Positions 8,216-16,756 of a stretch of 64,000 nucleotides of DNA are shown piece by piece. This DNA comes from JAJRXR01 sp041402005 (GTDB taxonomy: Bacteria; Planctomycetota; Phycisphaerae; Phycisphaerales; UBA1924). Both the position numbers and the translations under genes were made by a program. A model generated the notes under the pieces. It worked only from the letters and a program-made list of their open reading frames with translations. It was not told where the DNA came from and did no database searches. How positions within the stretch are numbered: position 1 is the stretch's first letter; each line of letters starts with the position of its first letter. Location: the NCBI GenBank assembly GCA_041402005.1, contig JAWKTB010000005.1, positions 62,001 to 126,000 on the forward strand. The letters are read 5' to 3'.

Positions 8216-8692
8216 ATGCGGGAAAGACGCCGCCAGATCCTGGTCTCGATCCTCCAGAGCGCCTCCCTGCACAGCCAGGAGGAGGTGGTCGACGCGCTCA
8301 GCGAGCACGGGATCGAGGTCACGCAGGCGACGGTCTCGCGGGACCTGGCGGCCTTGGGCGTGCTCAAGGGGCCCGGGGGCTACCGTCTCCCGGGCGCCGA
8401 GGTGGCGACCGGCGGGGTAGGCGCGGAGCAGGAGCTTCTCGCCGCACTGCGGGAGCACGTCGTCGGGGTGACGGCGGCGGACGCCCTGGTCGTGGTCAGG
8501 ACCCCGCCTGGGCACGCGGACTTGTTGGGAGTGGCCCTCGACCGGAGTCCGCCCCAGGGAGTCGTCGGGACGATCGCCGGCGACGACACGCTCTTCATCG
8601 CCACCCCGAGCCGGGCGGCGGCGGCCCGCCTGGCGGCCAGGATCGGCAAGCTCCTCACCGACGAGGGGACGGACCAGGAGGACGTTGCGTGA
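8216..8692 (+). CDS. argR: Arginine repressor ArgR
   Basis: The product has 158 residues. The N-terminal winged helix (RRQILVSILQSASLHSQEEV; TQATVSRDLAALGVLKGPGG) has the ArgR signature QATVSRDLA. The C-terminal oligomerisation/arginine-binding half includes LVVVRTPPGHADLLGVALDR and GVVGTIAGDDTLFIATPS, with the GTIAGDDT loop that binds arginine in hexameric ArgR. ATG 8216 was chosen because the -10 box lies upstream of it and the longer frame would start inside the -35. ArgR is known to repress arginine biosynthesis when arginine is high. Here it is the first gene of the operon it should control and ends in a GTGA overlap with argF'. Confidence 0.93.
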   Translation: MRERRRQILVSILQSASLHSQEEVVDALSEHGIEVTQATVSRDLAALGVLKGPGGYRLPGAEVATGGVGAEQELLAALREHVVGVTAADALVVVRTPPGHADLLGVALDRSPPQGVVGTIAGDDTLFIATPSRAAAARLAARIGKLLTDEGTDQEDVA

Positions 8693-9693
8693 GCCACCGG
8701 AACTTCATCACCACTCAGGATTGGTCCGCGGACGAGTTGCAGGCGCTCATCGACGACGCCGGCGTGCTCAAGAGCAAGCCCATCCAGCCGCGGATCGAGG
8801 GGCGCACCGTCGCCCTGGTCTTCTTCAATCCGTCGCTGCGGACGCGGACGTCGTTCGAGGTCGGGGCGTGGCAGATGGGGGCGCACGCGGTGGTGCTCGA
8901 GCCGGGCAAGGGCGCCTGGGCGATGGCGTTCGAGGACGGCGAGGTGATGGACGGCGAGGCGGAGGAGCACGTCCGCGAGGCCGCCCGCGTCCTCTCGCGG
9001 TACTGCGACCTGATCGCGGTCCGCCGTTTCCCCGAGTTCAAGGACTGGTCGATCGATCGGCGTGACCATGTCATCAAGGCGTTCGCGAAGCACGCGACGG
9101 TCCCGGTCATCAACATGGAGACGATCGTCCACCCGTGCCAGGAGCTGGCCCACGCGATGGCCCTCCAGGAGCGTCTGGGGAACCTGAAGAACAAGAAGTA
9201 CGTTCTGACCTGGACGTACCACCCCAAGCCCTTGAACACCGCCGTCGCCAACTCGGCGGCGATGATCTCCACCAAGCTCGGCATGGACGTCACGCTGCTG
9301 TGCCCCGACGAGCGGTACCTGCTCGACCCGATGTTCATGGAGGCGGCCCAGCAGAACGCGAAGGACTCGGGCGGGAGCTTCCGCGTCTCGCACGACATCG
9401 ACGAGGCGTACAAGGGCGCCGACGTCGTCTATGCCAAGAGCTGGGGCTCGCTCGCGATGTACGGGCACTGGGAGGACGAGCGGGCGGTCCGTCAGAAGTT
9501 CAAGCACTTCATCGTGGACGAGGCCAAGATGGCCAAGACGAACAACGCGGTGTTCAGCCACTGCCTGCCGGCGAGGCGGAACATCAAGGCGACCGACGCG
9601 GTGATGGACTCGGCGTCGTCGCTCATCATCGAAGAGGCGGAGAACCGCCTGCACGTGCAGAAGGCCCTGATGTCCAAGCTGCTCGGCGACTGA
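8689..9693 (+). CDS. argF': N-acetylornithine carbamoyltransferase
   Basis: GTG 8689 overlaps the argR stop, giving 334 residues (SHRNFITTQDWSADELQALI). Motifs are the carbamoyl-phosphate loop NPSLRTRTSFEVGAWQMG (about residues 47-64), VINMETIVHPCQELAHAMAL, LTWTYHPKPLNTAVANSAAM and VFSHCLPARRNIKATDAVMD. The sequence matches, as I remember it, the Xanthomonas campestris acetylornithine enzyme far better than ordinary ornithine carbamoyltransferase. Glu at residue 92 (MDGEAEEH), the residue known to separate acetyl- from succinyl-ornithine users, is present. VDEAKMAKTNN keeps the lysine region that is carboxylated in the Xanthomonas enzyme. The reaction is acetylornithine + carbamoyl phosphate to acetylcitrulline. 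It is co-transcribed with argE' that deacetylates the product. Confidence 0.92.
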   Translation: MSHRNFITTQDWSADELQALIDDAGVLKSKPIQPRIEGRTVALVFFNPSLRTRTSFEVGAWQMGAHAVVLEPGKGAWAMAFEDGEVMDGEAEEHVREAARVLSRYCDLIAVRRFPEFKDWSIDRRDHVIKAFAKHATVPVINMETIVHPCQELAHAMALQERLGNLKNKKYVLTWTYHPKPLNTAVANSAAMISTKLGMDVTLLCPDERYLLDPMFMEAAQQNAKDSGGSFRVSHDIDEAYKGADVVYAKSWGSLAMYGHWEDERAVRQKFKHFIVDEAKMAKTNNAVFSHCLPARRNIKATDAVMDSASSLIIEEAENRLHVQKALMSKLLGD

Positions 9694-9713
9694 CGCCGGC
9701 AGAGGAGATTGCC

Positions 9714-10913
9714 ATGAACCCCACCGTCGTCCTCGCCTTCTCGGGCGGTCTGGATACCAGCTTCTGCGTCCCCTACCTCAAAGAGCAGGGGTACGACGTC
9801 GTCACGCTCTTCGTCTCGACGGGCGGCGCGTCGACCAAGGAGGCGGCGGACATCGAACGCCGGGCGATGGAGCTCGGCGCCCGCGATCACGTCGTCGAGG
9901 ACGCCTCGGAAGAGCTCTGGGACAAGTTCGTCACACCCTTCGTCATGGGCGGCGCGTGCTACCAGGACCAGTACCCGCTGCTCTGCTCGGACCGGTACGC
10001 GATCGTGTCGCACTCGGCGGCGCTCGCGGAGCGGATCGGCGCCGCCGGCGTCGCCCACGGGTGCACCGCCATGGGCAACGACCAGGTCCGCTTCGACGTC
10101 TCGCTCAAGTGCCTGACCGACTTGCCGATCCTGGCGCCGATCCGGGAGATCCAGGGCCAGACCAACCGCCCCCGCGAGTACGAGCGGGCCTACCTCGAAG
10201 AGCGTGGCTTCTCCGCCCCCGCCGGCACGAAGCGGTACACGATCAACGAGAACCTCCTCGGCGCCACCTGCTCGGGCTCCGAGATCGACGAGTTCGAGGA
10301 GCCCGGCGAGGGGACCTTCCGGATGACGGCGCCCCCGTCCAAGCGCCCCGCCCACGCCGACCGCGTGACGATCGGCTTCGAGCAGGGCGTCGCGGTCTCG
10401 ATCGACGGGCGCGAGATGGCGGGCGCGGAGATCCTGAGCTCGCTCAACGACCGCCTGGGCGTCCACGGCATCGGGCGCGGCATCTACACGGGCGACACCG
10501 TCCTGGGCCTCAAGGGACGCATCGTCTACGAGGCGCCCGGGTTGTCTGCGCTGCTCACCGCACACCGGGCACTGGAGCAGACGGTGCTGACGGTCGCGCA
10601 GGGCGCGTTCAAGCCGTTGGCCGCTCGGCGCTGGACCGAGCTGGTCTACTCGGGCTTCTTCTTCGATCCGCTGCGCGAGGACCTCGAGGCCCTGATCGCG
10701 TCCACGCAGCGGCGCGTGACCGGCTCGGTCACGCTGCTCTCGCACCAGGGCGTGTGCCAGGCGGTCGCGGTCGATTCACCCAACAAGATCGCCCCGCGCG
10801 ACGCGGTGTACGCCCAGCACGCCCCGTGGACCGCGGCGGACGCCGAGGGCTTCATCAAGCTCGTCGGCCTGTCGAGCGTGACCGCTGCCAGGCGGGAGGT
10901 CGCCGGCGTCTGA
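9714..10913 (+). CDS. argG: Argininosuccinate synthase
   Basis: The product has 399 residues starting at ATG 9714 after AGAGGAG (9700-9706). The N-terminal ATP pyrophosphatase loop is AFSGGLDTSFC. GCTAMGNDQVRFDV, the aspartate/citrulline region REIQGQTNRPREYERAYLEE and NENLLGATCSGSEIDEFEE follow. The enzyme condenses citrulline and aspartate with ATP to argininosuccinate. It lies 20 bases after argF' and overlaps argE' by one base (TGATG), so it belongs to the same transcript. Confidence 0.95.
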   Translation: MNPTVVLAFSGGLDTSFCVPYLKEQGYDVVTLFVSTGGASTKEAADIERRAMELGARDHVVEDASEELWDKFVTPFVMGGACYQDQYPLLCSDRYAIVSHSAALAERIGAAGVAHGCTAMGNDQVRFDVSLKCLTDLPILAPIREIQGQTNRPREYERAYLEERGFSAPAGTKRYTINENLLGATCSGSEIDEFEEPGEGTFRMTAPPSKRPAHADRVTIGFEQGVAVSIDGREMAGAEILSSLNDRLGVHGIGRGIYTGDTVLGLKGRIVYEAPGLSALLTAHRALEQTVLTVAQGAFKPLAARRWTELVYSGFFFDPLREDLEALIASTQRRVTGSVTLLSHQGVCQAVAVDSPNKIAPRDAVYAQHAPWTAADAEGFIKLVGLSSVTAARREVAGV

Positions 10914-11959
10914 TGGACGACATCCTCGCCCACCTCAAGGCACTCGTCGCGGCGGACACGCGGAATCCGCCCCGCGCGATCACGCCGGACCATCCGGGCG
11001 TGGCGCACGTGGTCCGTGCGCTCGGGGCGTGCGGGTGCGCCGTCAAGGTGAGCGACCTGGGTGAGGGCAGCGTCAACATCCTCGGCACGAGGGGGCGGGC
11101 GACCTCGCTCATCAACTGCCACCTCGACACCGTCCCCGCGAGCGATGCGTGGACCAGGGACCCGTTCTCGCTCACGATCGAGGGCGATCGGGCGTACGCG
11201 CTGGGCGCGTGTGACGTGAAGGGGGCGGCCTCGGCGGTGCTGGCGGCGGCGATGGAGTCCGATGCCCCGATCGCGATCCTGTTCACGACCGACGAGGAGG
11301 CGGGCAAGGCCGCGTGCGTGCGCACATTCCTGCGTGAACCCCCGGCGGGGATCAAGAGAGTATTGGTCTGTGAGCCGACCGGATGCCGTCTCGGACTGTC
11401 GCACCCCGGGCTGCTGTCGGTCAAGGCGGAGTTCCACGGGCGCGCCGGGCACAGCTCGTCGGCATCGCCCCAAAGCGCGCTGCATGACGCGATCCGGTGG
11501 ACATCGGCCCTGTTCGACCAGTTCGCGGGTGAGGGCGACGACGCGCTGAGGCACCGCCTGAACATCGGGCGGATCGAGGGGGGGACGAAGCCCAACGTGT
11601 GCGCCGAAGCCGCGACGGTCCTGCTCGGCGCCCGCCCGGCGACGGAGCGGGACGCGGCCGACCTCCTCGATGGCTGCCGGAATGCTCTGCCGAACCGTCC
11701 GCCCGAGATCGAGGTCCGCTTCCGGGCGCCTGGGCTGGCGCCGACATCAGGCGAGGCGTTCGCAGACCTCGCCATCGAGCGGGTCGAGGCGCTGCCGTTT
11801 TGGACGGAGGGGGCGTTGTTCGCCGAGGCGGGCATCCCGACGGCGATCCTCGGCCCGGGCGACATCGCCCAGGCGCACGCCGCCGACGAGTACGTCGAGC
11901 TCGCTCAGCTCGGGCTCGCCAAAGCGCGCTACATCCAGTTCATGGAGGCATCACGATGA
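10913..11959 (+). CDS. argE': N-acetylcitrulline deacetylase (M20 family)
   Basis: This 348-residue M20 metallopeptidase-fold enzyme has zinc-site motifs LINCHLDTVPASDAWTRDPF, YALGACDVKGAAS and FTTDEEAGKAACVRT. The dimerisation-lid histidine is in GRAGHSSSASPQSALHD, and the C-terminal ligand region is GDIAQAHAADEYVEL. By family alone it could be acetylornithine deacetylase. Its position beside an N-acetylornithine carbamoyltransferase argues that the substrate is N-acetylcitrulline, as in Xanthomonas. Start TGATG overlaps argG; the stop overlaps argAB (ATGA). Confidence 0.87.
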   Translation: MDDILAHLKALVAADTRNPPRAITPDHPGVAHVVRALGACGCAVKVSDLGEGSVNILGTRGRATSLINCHLDTVPASDAWTRDPFSLTIEGDRAYALGACDVKGAASAVLAAAMESDAPIAILFTTDEEAGKAACVRTFLREPPAGIKRVLVCEPTGCRLGLSHPGLLSVKAEFHGRAGHSSSASPQSALHDAIRWTSALFDQFAGEGDDALRHRLNIGRIEGGTKPNVCAEAATVLLGARPATERDAADLLDGCRNALPNRPPEIEVRFRAPGLAPTSGEAFADLAIERVEALPFWTEGALFAEAGIPTAILGPGDIAQAHAADEYVELAQLGLAKARYIQFMEASR

Positions 11960-13293
11960 CCGCCCCCACGACGCCCGACATCATCCAGAACTTGCTGCAC
12001 AACATCGGCACGCCCCGAGAGACGGCGCTGTACCTGTCGCTGCTGCGCCAGGGCAAGGACACGCCGGGCGTGCTCATCAAGGTCGGAGGCGCGATCCTGC
12101 GTGACCAGATCGACGAGCTGGTCGGCGCCCTGGCCTTCCTCGCAGGCGTGGGCGTGACGCCGGTCGTGGTGCACGGCGGCGGGCCGCAGCTCGACGAGGC
12201 GCTCGAGGAGGCCGGGGTCGGGAGCCGTCGTGTTGATGGGCAGCGCGTGACGACGCCCGAGGTATTGGCGGTGGCGCGCCGTGTGTTCCACGCCGAGGGC
12301 GAGCACCTGGCCGAGCGGCTCGAGCGAGCCGGCGTGCGCGCCCGCCCGATCATCTCTGGACTCGTCCAGGCCGAGCCCTTGGACCCGGAGCGTCTGGGGC
12401 TGGTGGGGCGGGCGGCTGGGCTGCACGCCGAGGCGCTGCTGGCGGCGTGGCGTTCGGGCGTCGTCCCGATCGTGCCCTCGCTGGGGGAGACGCCCGGGGG
12501 ACAGATCCTGAACGTCAATGCGGACGCGGTCGCGGCGATGCTCGTGCACAAGCTGGGCATCCCCAAGGTTGTATTCTTGACTGGGACCGGTGGATTGCTG
12601 GACGCCGACGGGCGGCGCGTGCCGGCTGTGAACCTCGCGGAAGATTTCGATCGTCTGCTTGGCGACGGCGTCGTGACCGGGGGCATGGCCGTCAAGCTGC
12701 GCGAGATCAAGGCGATGCTCGACGCGCATCCGGGCGAGTGCTCGGTGTCGATCGCCTCGCCAGACCACCTCGCAAAGGAACTGCTGACCCACCGGGGCGA
12801 CGGGACGCTCGTCCGCAAGGGCGTGACGATCTCGGAGGTCCGCGAGCTGGACGAGCGCGATCGTGAGATCCTCAAACGCCTCGTGGAGTCCAGCTTCGGG
12901 CGCACGCTGAAGGACGACTACTTCCAGACGGCGCCGATCTCTCGTGTGCTCGTCTCAAGTGACCGCAACGCGGCGGCGATCCTGTTCGAGACCGAGCACG
13001 CGACGTACCTGGACAAGTTCGCGGTCACCCCCGAGGCGCAGGGCGCGGGCGTGGGGGCGTCTCTCTGGCGTCGGATCACCGAGTCGGCGCCGAGACTGTT
13101 CTGGCGATGCCGCACCGACAACCCGATCCTGCGCTGGTATTTCGAGCGGGCCGACGGCATGGCCAGACACGGGAACTGGATCGTCTTCTGGCGGGGCATG
13201 GAGAACCGGCGCGAGATCGACCGGTGCGTGCGCTGGTCGCTCTCGCTCGAACCTTCGTTCGTGACCGCCAAGGAGGCGACGGTTGGCGTCTGA
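11956..13293 (+). CDS. argAB: Bifunctional N-acetylglutamate synthase/kinase
   Basis: The product has 445 residues. Residues 1 to about 290 form an amino-acid-kinase domain: GVLIKVGGAILRDQIDEL, VVVHGGGPQLDEALEEAG, RARPIISGLVQ, GQILNVNADAVAAMLVHK, VFLTGTGGLLDADGR and GVVTGGMAVKLREIKAML. The C-terminal 150 residues are a GNAT-type acetyltransferase (ATYLDKFAVTPEAQGAGVGA, FWRCRTDNPILRWYFERADG). This kinase-acetyltransferase fusion is the Xanthomonas/vertebrate-like NAGS-K type and covers the first two steps of the pathway, so a separate argA or argJ is not needed. It overlaps argE' (ATGA) and argC (11 bases). Confidence 0.92.
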   Translation: MTAPTTPDIIQNLLHNIGTPRETALYLSLLRQGKDTPGVLIKVGGAILRDQIDELVGALAFLAGVGVTPVVVHGGGPQLDEALEEAGVGSRRVDGQRVTTPEVLAVARRVFHAEGEHLAERLERAGVRARPIISGLVQAEPLDPERLGLVGRAAGLHAEALLAAWRSGVVPIVPSLGETPGGQILNVNADAVAAMLVHKLGIPKVVFLTGTGGLLDADGRRVPAVNLAEDFDRLLGDGVVTGGMAVKLREIKAMLDAHPGECSVSIASPDHLAKELLTHRGDGTLVRKGVTISEVRELDERDREILKRLVESSFGRTLKDDYFQTAPISRVLVSSDRNAAAILFETEHATYLDKFAVTPEAQGAGVGASLWRRITESAPRLFWRCRTDNPILRWYFERADGMARHGNWIVFWRGMENRREIDRCVRWSLSLEPSFVTAKEATVGV

Positions 13294-14236
13294 AGCGTAC
13301 ACGATCGGGATCATCGGCGGGCGCGGGCACGTCGGCGCGGAGCTGGTGGGCCTGCTCGCGGGGCATCCCGGGCTCGAGCTGACGCTGCTGGCGTCGCGCT
13401 CGGGGGCTGGGAGATCCGCACGCGAGTTGATCGCGTCGGCGCCCGAGGGGTTGATGCTGGAGAACATTTCGCCCGAGTCGCTCGCGGGGCGAGCTCCGGA
13501 CGTGACGGTGCTGGCCCTGGGCAATGGGGAGAACACGCCCTACGCCGAGGCGGCCGCCGGAAGGTCCAAGGTCGTGCTCGACCTGAGCGCCGACCACCGG
13601 TTCGTGGATGGGTGGACCTACGGCTTGCCCGAGGTGAACGCGTCGGCGATCCGGGAGGCCTCGCGCATCGCCAACCCCGGGTGCTACGCGACGGCGATGA
13701 TGCTCGCGTTGTCGCCTCTGGTCGAGTTGTTGGACGGCCCCCCTGTGTGCTTCGGCGTCTCGGGGTACTCAGGCGCCGGGGCGACGCCCTCTCCCCGCAA
13801 CGACCCGAGGAACCTGGCGGACAACATCCTGCCGTACTCGCTGGTCGGGCACACACACGAGAAGGAGGTCGGGCGTCATCTCGGGCGCGCCGTGCGGTTC
13901 TGCCCGTCGGTGGCGTCGTTCTTCAGGGGGATCATGATGACGGTGCGGGCGAGGGTGAAGGCTCGCACGAGCGTAGACGAGTTGGAGCACCGCCTGCATG
14001 CGTTCTATGAGAAGGCGCCCCTGGTGACGGTGATGGCGGGGGGTGTGCCGCGCGTGCCGGACGTCGCGGGGACGAACGGCGCCGCGATCGGGGGCGTGGC
14101 GGTCTCGCCCGAGGATCCGCGGGAGGTGGCGCTCGTGTGCGCGATTGACAACCTGCGCAAGGGCGCCGCGAGCCAGGCGTTGCAGAACATCAACCTCGCG
14201 CTGGGTCTGCCCGAGCTGATGGGGGTGGAGGCATGA
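13283..14236 (+). CDS. argC: N-acetyl-gamma-glutamyl-phosphate reductase
   Basis: The start is TTG 13283 (MASEAYTIGIIGGRGHVGAE), chosen because AGGAGG at 13271-13276 lies six bases upstream and no ATG or GTG fits. The product has 317 residues. The NADP-binding motif is GIIGGRGHVGAELVGLL, the active-site cysteine is in IANPGCYATAMMLAL, and the histidine region is YSLVGHTHEKEVG. It reduces N-acetylglutamyl phosphate to the semialdehyde. The 11-base overlap with argAB couples the two steps. No acetylornithine aminotransferase (argD) is in this operon; one must be supplied from elsewhere. Confidence 0.93.
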   Translation: MASEAYTIGIIGGRGHVGAELVGLLAGHPGLELTLLASRSGAGRSARELIASAPEGLMLENISPESLAGRAPDVTVLALGNGENTPYAEAAAGRSKVVLDLSADHRFVDGWTYGLPEVNASAIREASRIANPGCYATAMMLALSPLVELLDGPPVCFGVSGYSGAGATPSPRNDPRNLADNILPYSLVGHTHEKEVGRHLGRAVRFCPSVASFFRGIMMTVRARVKARTSVDELEHRLHAFYEKAPLVTVMAGGVPRVPDVAGTNGAAIGGVAVSPEDPREVALVCAIDNLRKGAASQALQNINLALGLPELMGVEA

Positions 14237-15528
14237 GCAAACCCCTGTGGCACGCCGAGGGGCGGGGCGTGGACGAGCGGGCGATGCAGTTCATGGCGGG
14301 CCAGGACGCCCGACTGGACGCGGAACTGCTGCCCTTCGACATCCGCGCCACGCGGGCGCACGTTCGGGGCCTCGGACGGATCAGCGCTCTGAGCGCTGGC
14401 GACGTCGAGAAGCTTGTCGTTGCCCTCGACCAGATCGCGGGCGAGGTCGAATCGGGAAAGCTCGCGATGTCCGACCGGTTCGAGGACGGGCACTCGGCCA
14501 TCGAGTTCTGGCTGACGGAGCGTCTGGGCGAGGTCGGCAAGCGCGTGCACCTGGGGCGCAGCCGCAACGACCAGGTGCTGATCGCGACGCGGCTCTACTG
14601 CCTGGACCGCCTCGGGCGTTTGCGCACCGGGGCAGTGAAATCCGGGCGGGCGGCGCTGCGACTGGCTCGGCGTCACGAGAGCACGCTGATGCCCGGGTAC
14701 ACGCACCTGCAGCGGGCGATGCCGTCGAGCGTCGGGCTGTGGATGGGGTCGTTCGCCGAGTCGTTCGCGGACGACGCGGAGCTGGTGCGCCTGACGGAGC
14801 AGTGGCTGGACGCCTCGCCCCTGGGGGCGGCGGCGGGGTACGGCGTAAACCTGCCTCTGGACCGCGATCGCGTCGCGGAGGAGCTCGGGCTCGCGCGGCT
14901 GCACGTCAACCCGATGCACGCGCAGGCCACGCGCGGCAAGCACGAGCATCAGGCGCTGGCCGCGGCGTGGCAGGTGATGCAGACGGTTCGGCGTCTGGCG
15001 TGGGACCTGTCCTTGTTCACGACGGCGGAGTTTGGGTTCGTGCGTCTGCCGGGCGGGGCGACGACGGGCTCGTCGATCATGCCGAACAAGAGGAACCCGG
15101 ACCTGGCCGAGCTGCTTCGGGCGGCGCCGGCGGTCGTGGCGGGGTGCATCGCGGAGCTTCAGCAGTTGCTCTCCCTGCCCAGCGGGTATCACCGGGATCT
15201 GCAGGGCGCCAAGCCGCCCCTGATCCGCGGGCTCTCGAGTGCGATCGAGGCGGTGGGGCTGATCCCGTGGTTGATCGACGGCCTGGAGATCGACGCCGAG
15301 CGGATGCGGGCGGCGTGCGACCCGACGATGCTGGCGACGGACCGGGCGGTGGAGCTCGCCGCGGGCGGGATGCCTTTCCGCGACGCGTACAAGAAGGTGG
15401 CCGAGTCGCTGGGCGAGTTTGGCGGGCGTGATCCGGAGGAGAGCCTGCGGGCGCGGGTCTCCCTTGGCGCCACGGCGGACCTCCGCCTCGACGAGATCGA
15501 GGCGAGGCTCGACGCGTTCGCCGATTGA
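14233..15528 (+). CDS. argH: Argininosuccinate lyase
   Basis: The product has 431 residues, with an ATGA overlap with argC. Fumarase/aspartase superfamily signatures are HLGRSRNDQVLIATRL, GYTHLQRAMPSSVGLWM and the mobile loop GSSIMPNKRNPDLAELLR. DGHSAIEFWLTERLGEVGKR matches the substrate-binding region. It cleaves argininosuccinate to arginine and fumarate and ends the operon. It converges with the DHS-like gene with only 15 bases between the stops and no obvious terminator. Confidence 0.95.
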   Translation: MSKPLWHAEGRGVDERAMQFMAGQDARLDAELLPFDIRATRAHVRGLGRISALSAGDVEKLVVALDQIAGEVESGKLAMSDRFEDGHSAIEFWLTERLGEVGKRVHLGRSRNDQVLIATRLYCLDRLGRLRTGAVKSGRAALRLARRHESTLMPGYTHLQRAMPSSVGLWMGSFAESFADDAELVRLTEQWLDASPLGAAAGYGVNLPLDRDRVAEELGLARLHVNPMHAQATRGKHEHQALAAAWQVMQTVRRLAWDLSLFTTAEFGFVRLPGGATTGSSIMPNKRNPDLAELLRAAPAVVAGCIAELQQLLSLPSGYHRDLQGAKPPLIRGLSSAIEAVGLIPWLIDGLEIDAERMRAACDPTMLATDRAVELAAGGMPFRDAYKKVAESLGEFGGRDPEESLRARVSLGATADLRLDEIEARLDAFAD

Positions 15529-15543
15529 CGCCGGTGATCTGGA

Positions 15544-16512
15544 CTACCAGCCCAGGACCTTGGCGAAGATCAGCGGGGCGACGATGGTCGCGTCGGACTC
15601 GATGATGAACATGTCGGACTCTGGGCCGAGCTTGCCCCAGGTGATCTTCTCGTTGGGGACGGCGCCGGAGTAGGAGCCGTAGCTCGTTGTCGAGTCACTG
15701 ATCTGGCAGAAGTAGGACCAGACGGGGACTTCCTCTTTCAGGTCGAAGCGGAGCATGGGGACGACGCAGATGGGGAAGTCGCCGGCGATGCCGCCGCCGA
15801 ACTGGAAGAAGCCGGGGGCGCGCCGGTCCTTGGTCCGGGCGCGGTACCAGCGGGCGAGGGCGGCCATGTACTCGGTCCCGGGCTTGACGAGGTCGGTGGA
15901 GGGCAGCGTGCCGTCGAGCGTGCGGGCGACGAAGATGTTGCCCAGTGTCGAGTCCTCCCAGCCGGGGACGAAGATGGGCAGCTCGCGCTCGACGGCGGCG
16001 GTGAGCCAGGAGTTCTTGGGGTCGCCTTCGTAGTCACTCTTGAGCGCCTCGGTGCGGATGAGCTCGCAGAGGTACTCGTGCGGGAGGCGGCGCTCGCCGG
16101 CGGCGCCAGCCATCAGACAGAGGGGGATCAGCGCCCGCTCGATCTTGCGGATCGCGGCCTCCTCGGGGATGCATGTGTCCGTCACGCGGGCGAGGCCTTC
16201 GTCGAGCAGCTCCTGCTCGTCGTCGGCGGTGAGGTCGCGGTAGTTGGGGACGCGCCGGTACTGGTCATGGGCGACGAGGCGGAAGAGGTCTTCCTCGAGG
16301 TTGGCGCCGGTGCAGCAGATCGCGTGGATCTTGCCCTTGCGGATCATCTCGGCGAGTGACTTGCCCATCTGGGCGGTGCTCATGGCGCCGGCGATGGTGA
16401 CGAGCATGGCGGCGCCGTCGTTGACGGCCTTGATGTACGCCTCGCTCGCGTCCTTGACGCTGGCGGCGTTGAAGTGGAGATAGTGCTCGTCGATGAACTG
16501 GCTGACGTTCAT
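15544..16512 (-). CDS. Deoxyhypusine synthase-like protein
   Basis: The start is ATG 16512 (MNVSQFIDEHYLHFNAASVK), giving 322 residues. It has the deoxyhypusine synthase fold signatures GAAMLVTIAGAMSTAQMG, IHAICCTGANLEEDLF, FVPGWEDSTLGN, FFQFGGGIAGDFPICVVP and SYSGAVPNEKITWGKL. Lys294 in WGK corresponds to the lysine that carries the aminobutyl intermediate in true DHS. Bacteria lack eIF5A, so bacterial homologues act on other acceptors, for example making homospermidine, or are uncharacterised. It is divergent from gabD (244 bases between, where I see no further gene), next to other amine-related genes. Polyamine aminobutyl or aminopropyl transfer is my inference. Confidence 0.85.
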   Translation of the reverse strand: MNVSQFIDEHYLHFNAASVKDASEAYIKAVNDGAAMLVTIAGAMSTAQMGKSLAEMIRKGKIHAICCTGANLEEDLFRLVAHDQYRRVPNYRDLTADDEQELLDEGLARVTDTCIPEEAAIRKIERALIPLCLMAGAAGERRLPHEYLCELIRTEALKSDYEGDPKNSWLTAAVERELPIFVPGWEDSTLGNIFVARTLDGTLPSTDLVKPGTEYMAALARWYRARTKDRRAPGFFQFGGGIAGDFPICVVPMLRFDLKEEVPVWSYFCQISDSTTSYGSYSGAVPNEKITWGKLGPESDMFIIESDATIVAPLIFAKVLGW

Positions 16513-16756
16513 TCCTGCCCTCCCATCGGGGGTGGCGCTCGGGCGTTCGCGTCGCCCGTCGATCGCATGAAGGGATGGCCCACCGGGCGGGGCCGGAGAG
16601 AGATCATACCGCGTCGCCTCGCCCCAGAGCCGCGTGCGCGAGGCAATCGGACGACCGGCGTCGCGTCGCCACCTAGGATTCTGGCGAGCCACGCGCCGAG
16701 CCCACCATCGGCTTGCGATCTCCCTGGGCGCGTGCTCCCGGCTTGGGGACCGCGAC

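Noticed and set aside
8689..9693. Ordinary ornithine carbamoyltransferase (ArgF)
   Set aside because: Residue 92 Glu, the PGKGAW block and the WTYHPKPLNTAVANS stretch fit the acetylornithine enzyme, and argE' and argAB neighbours agree.
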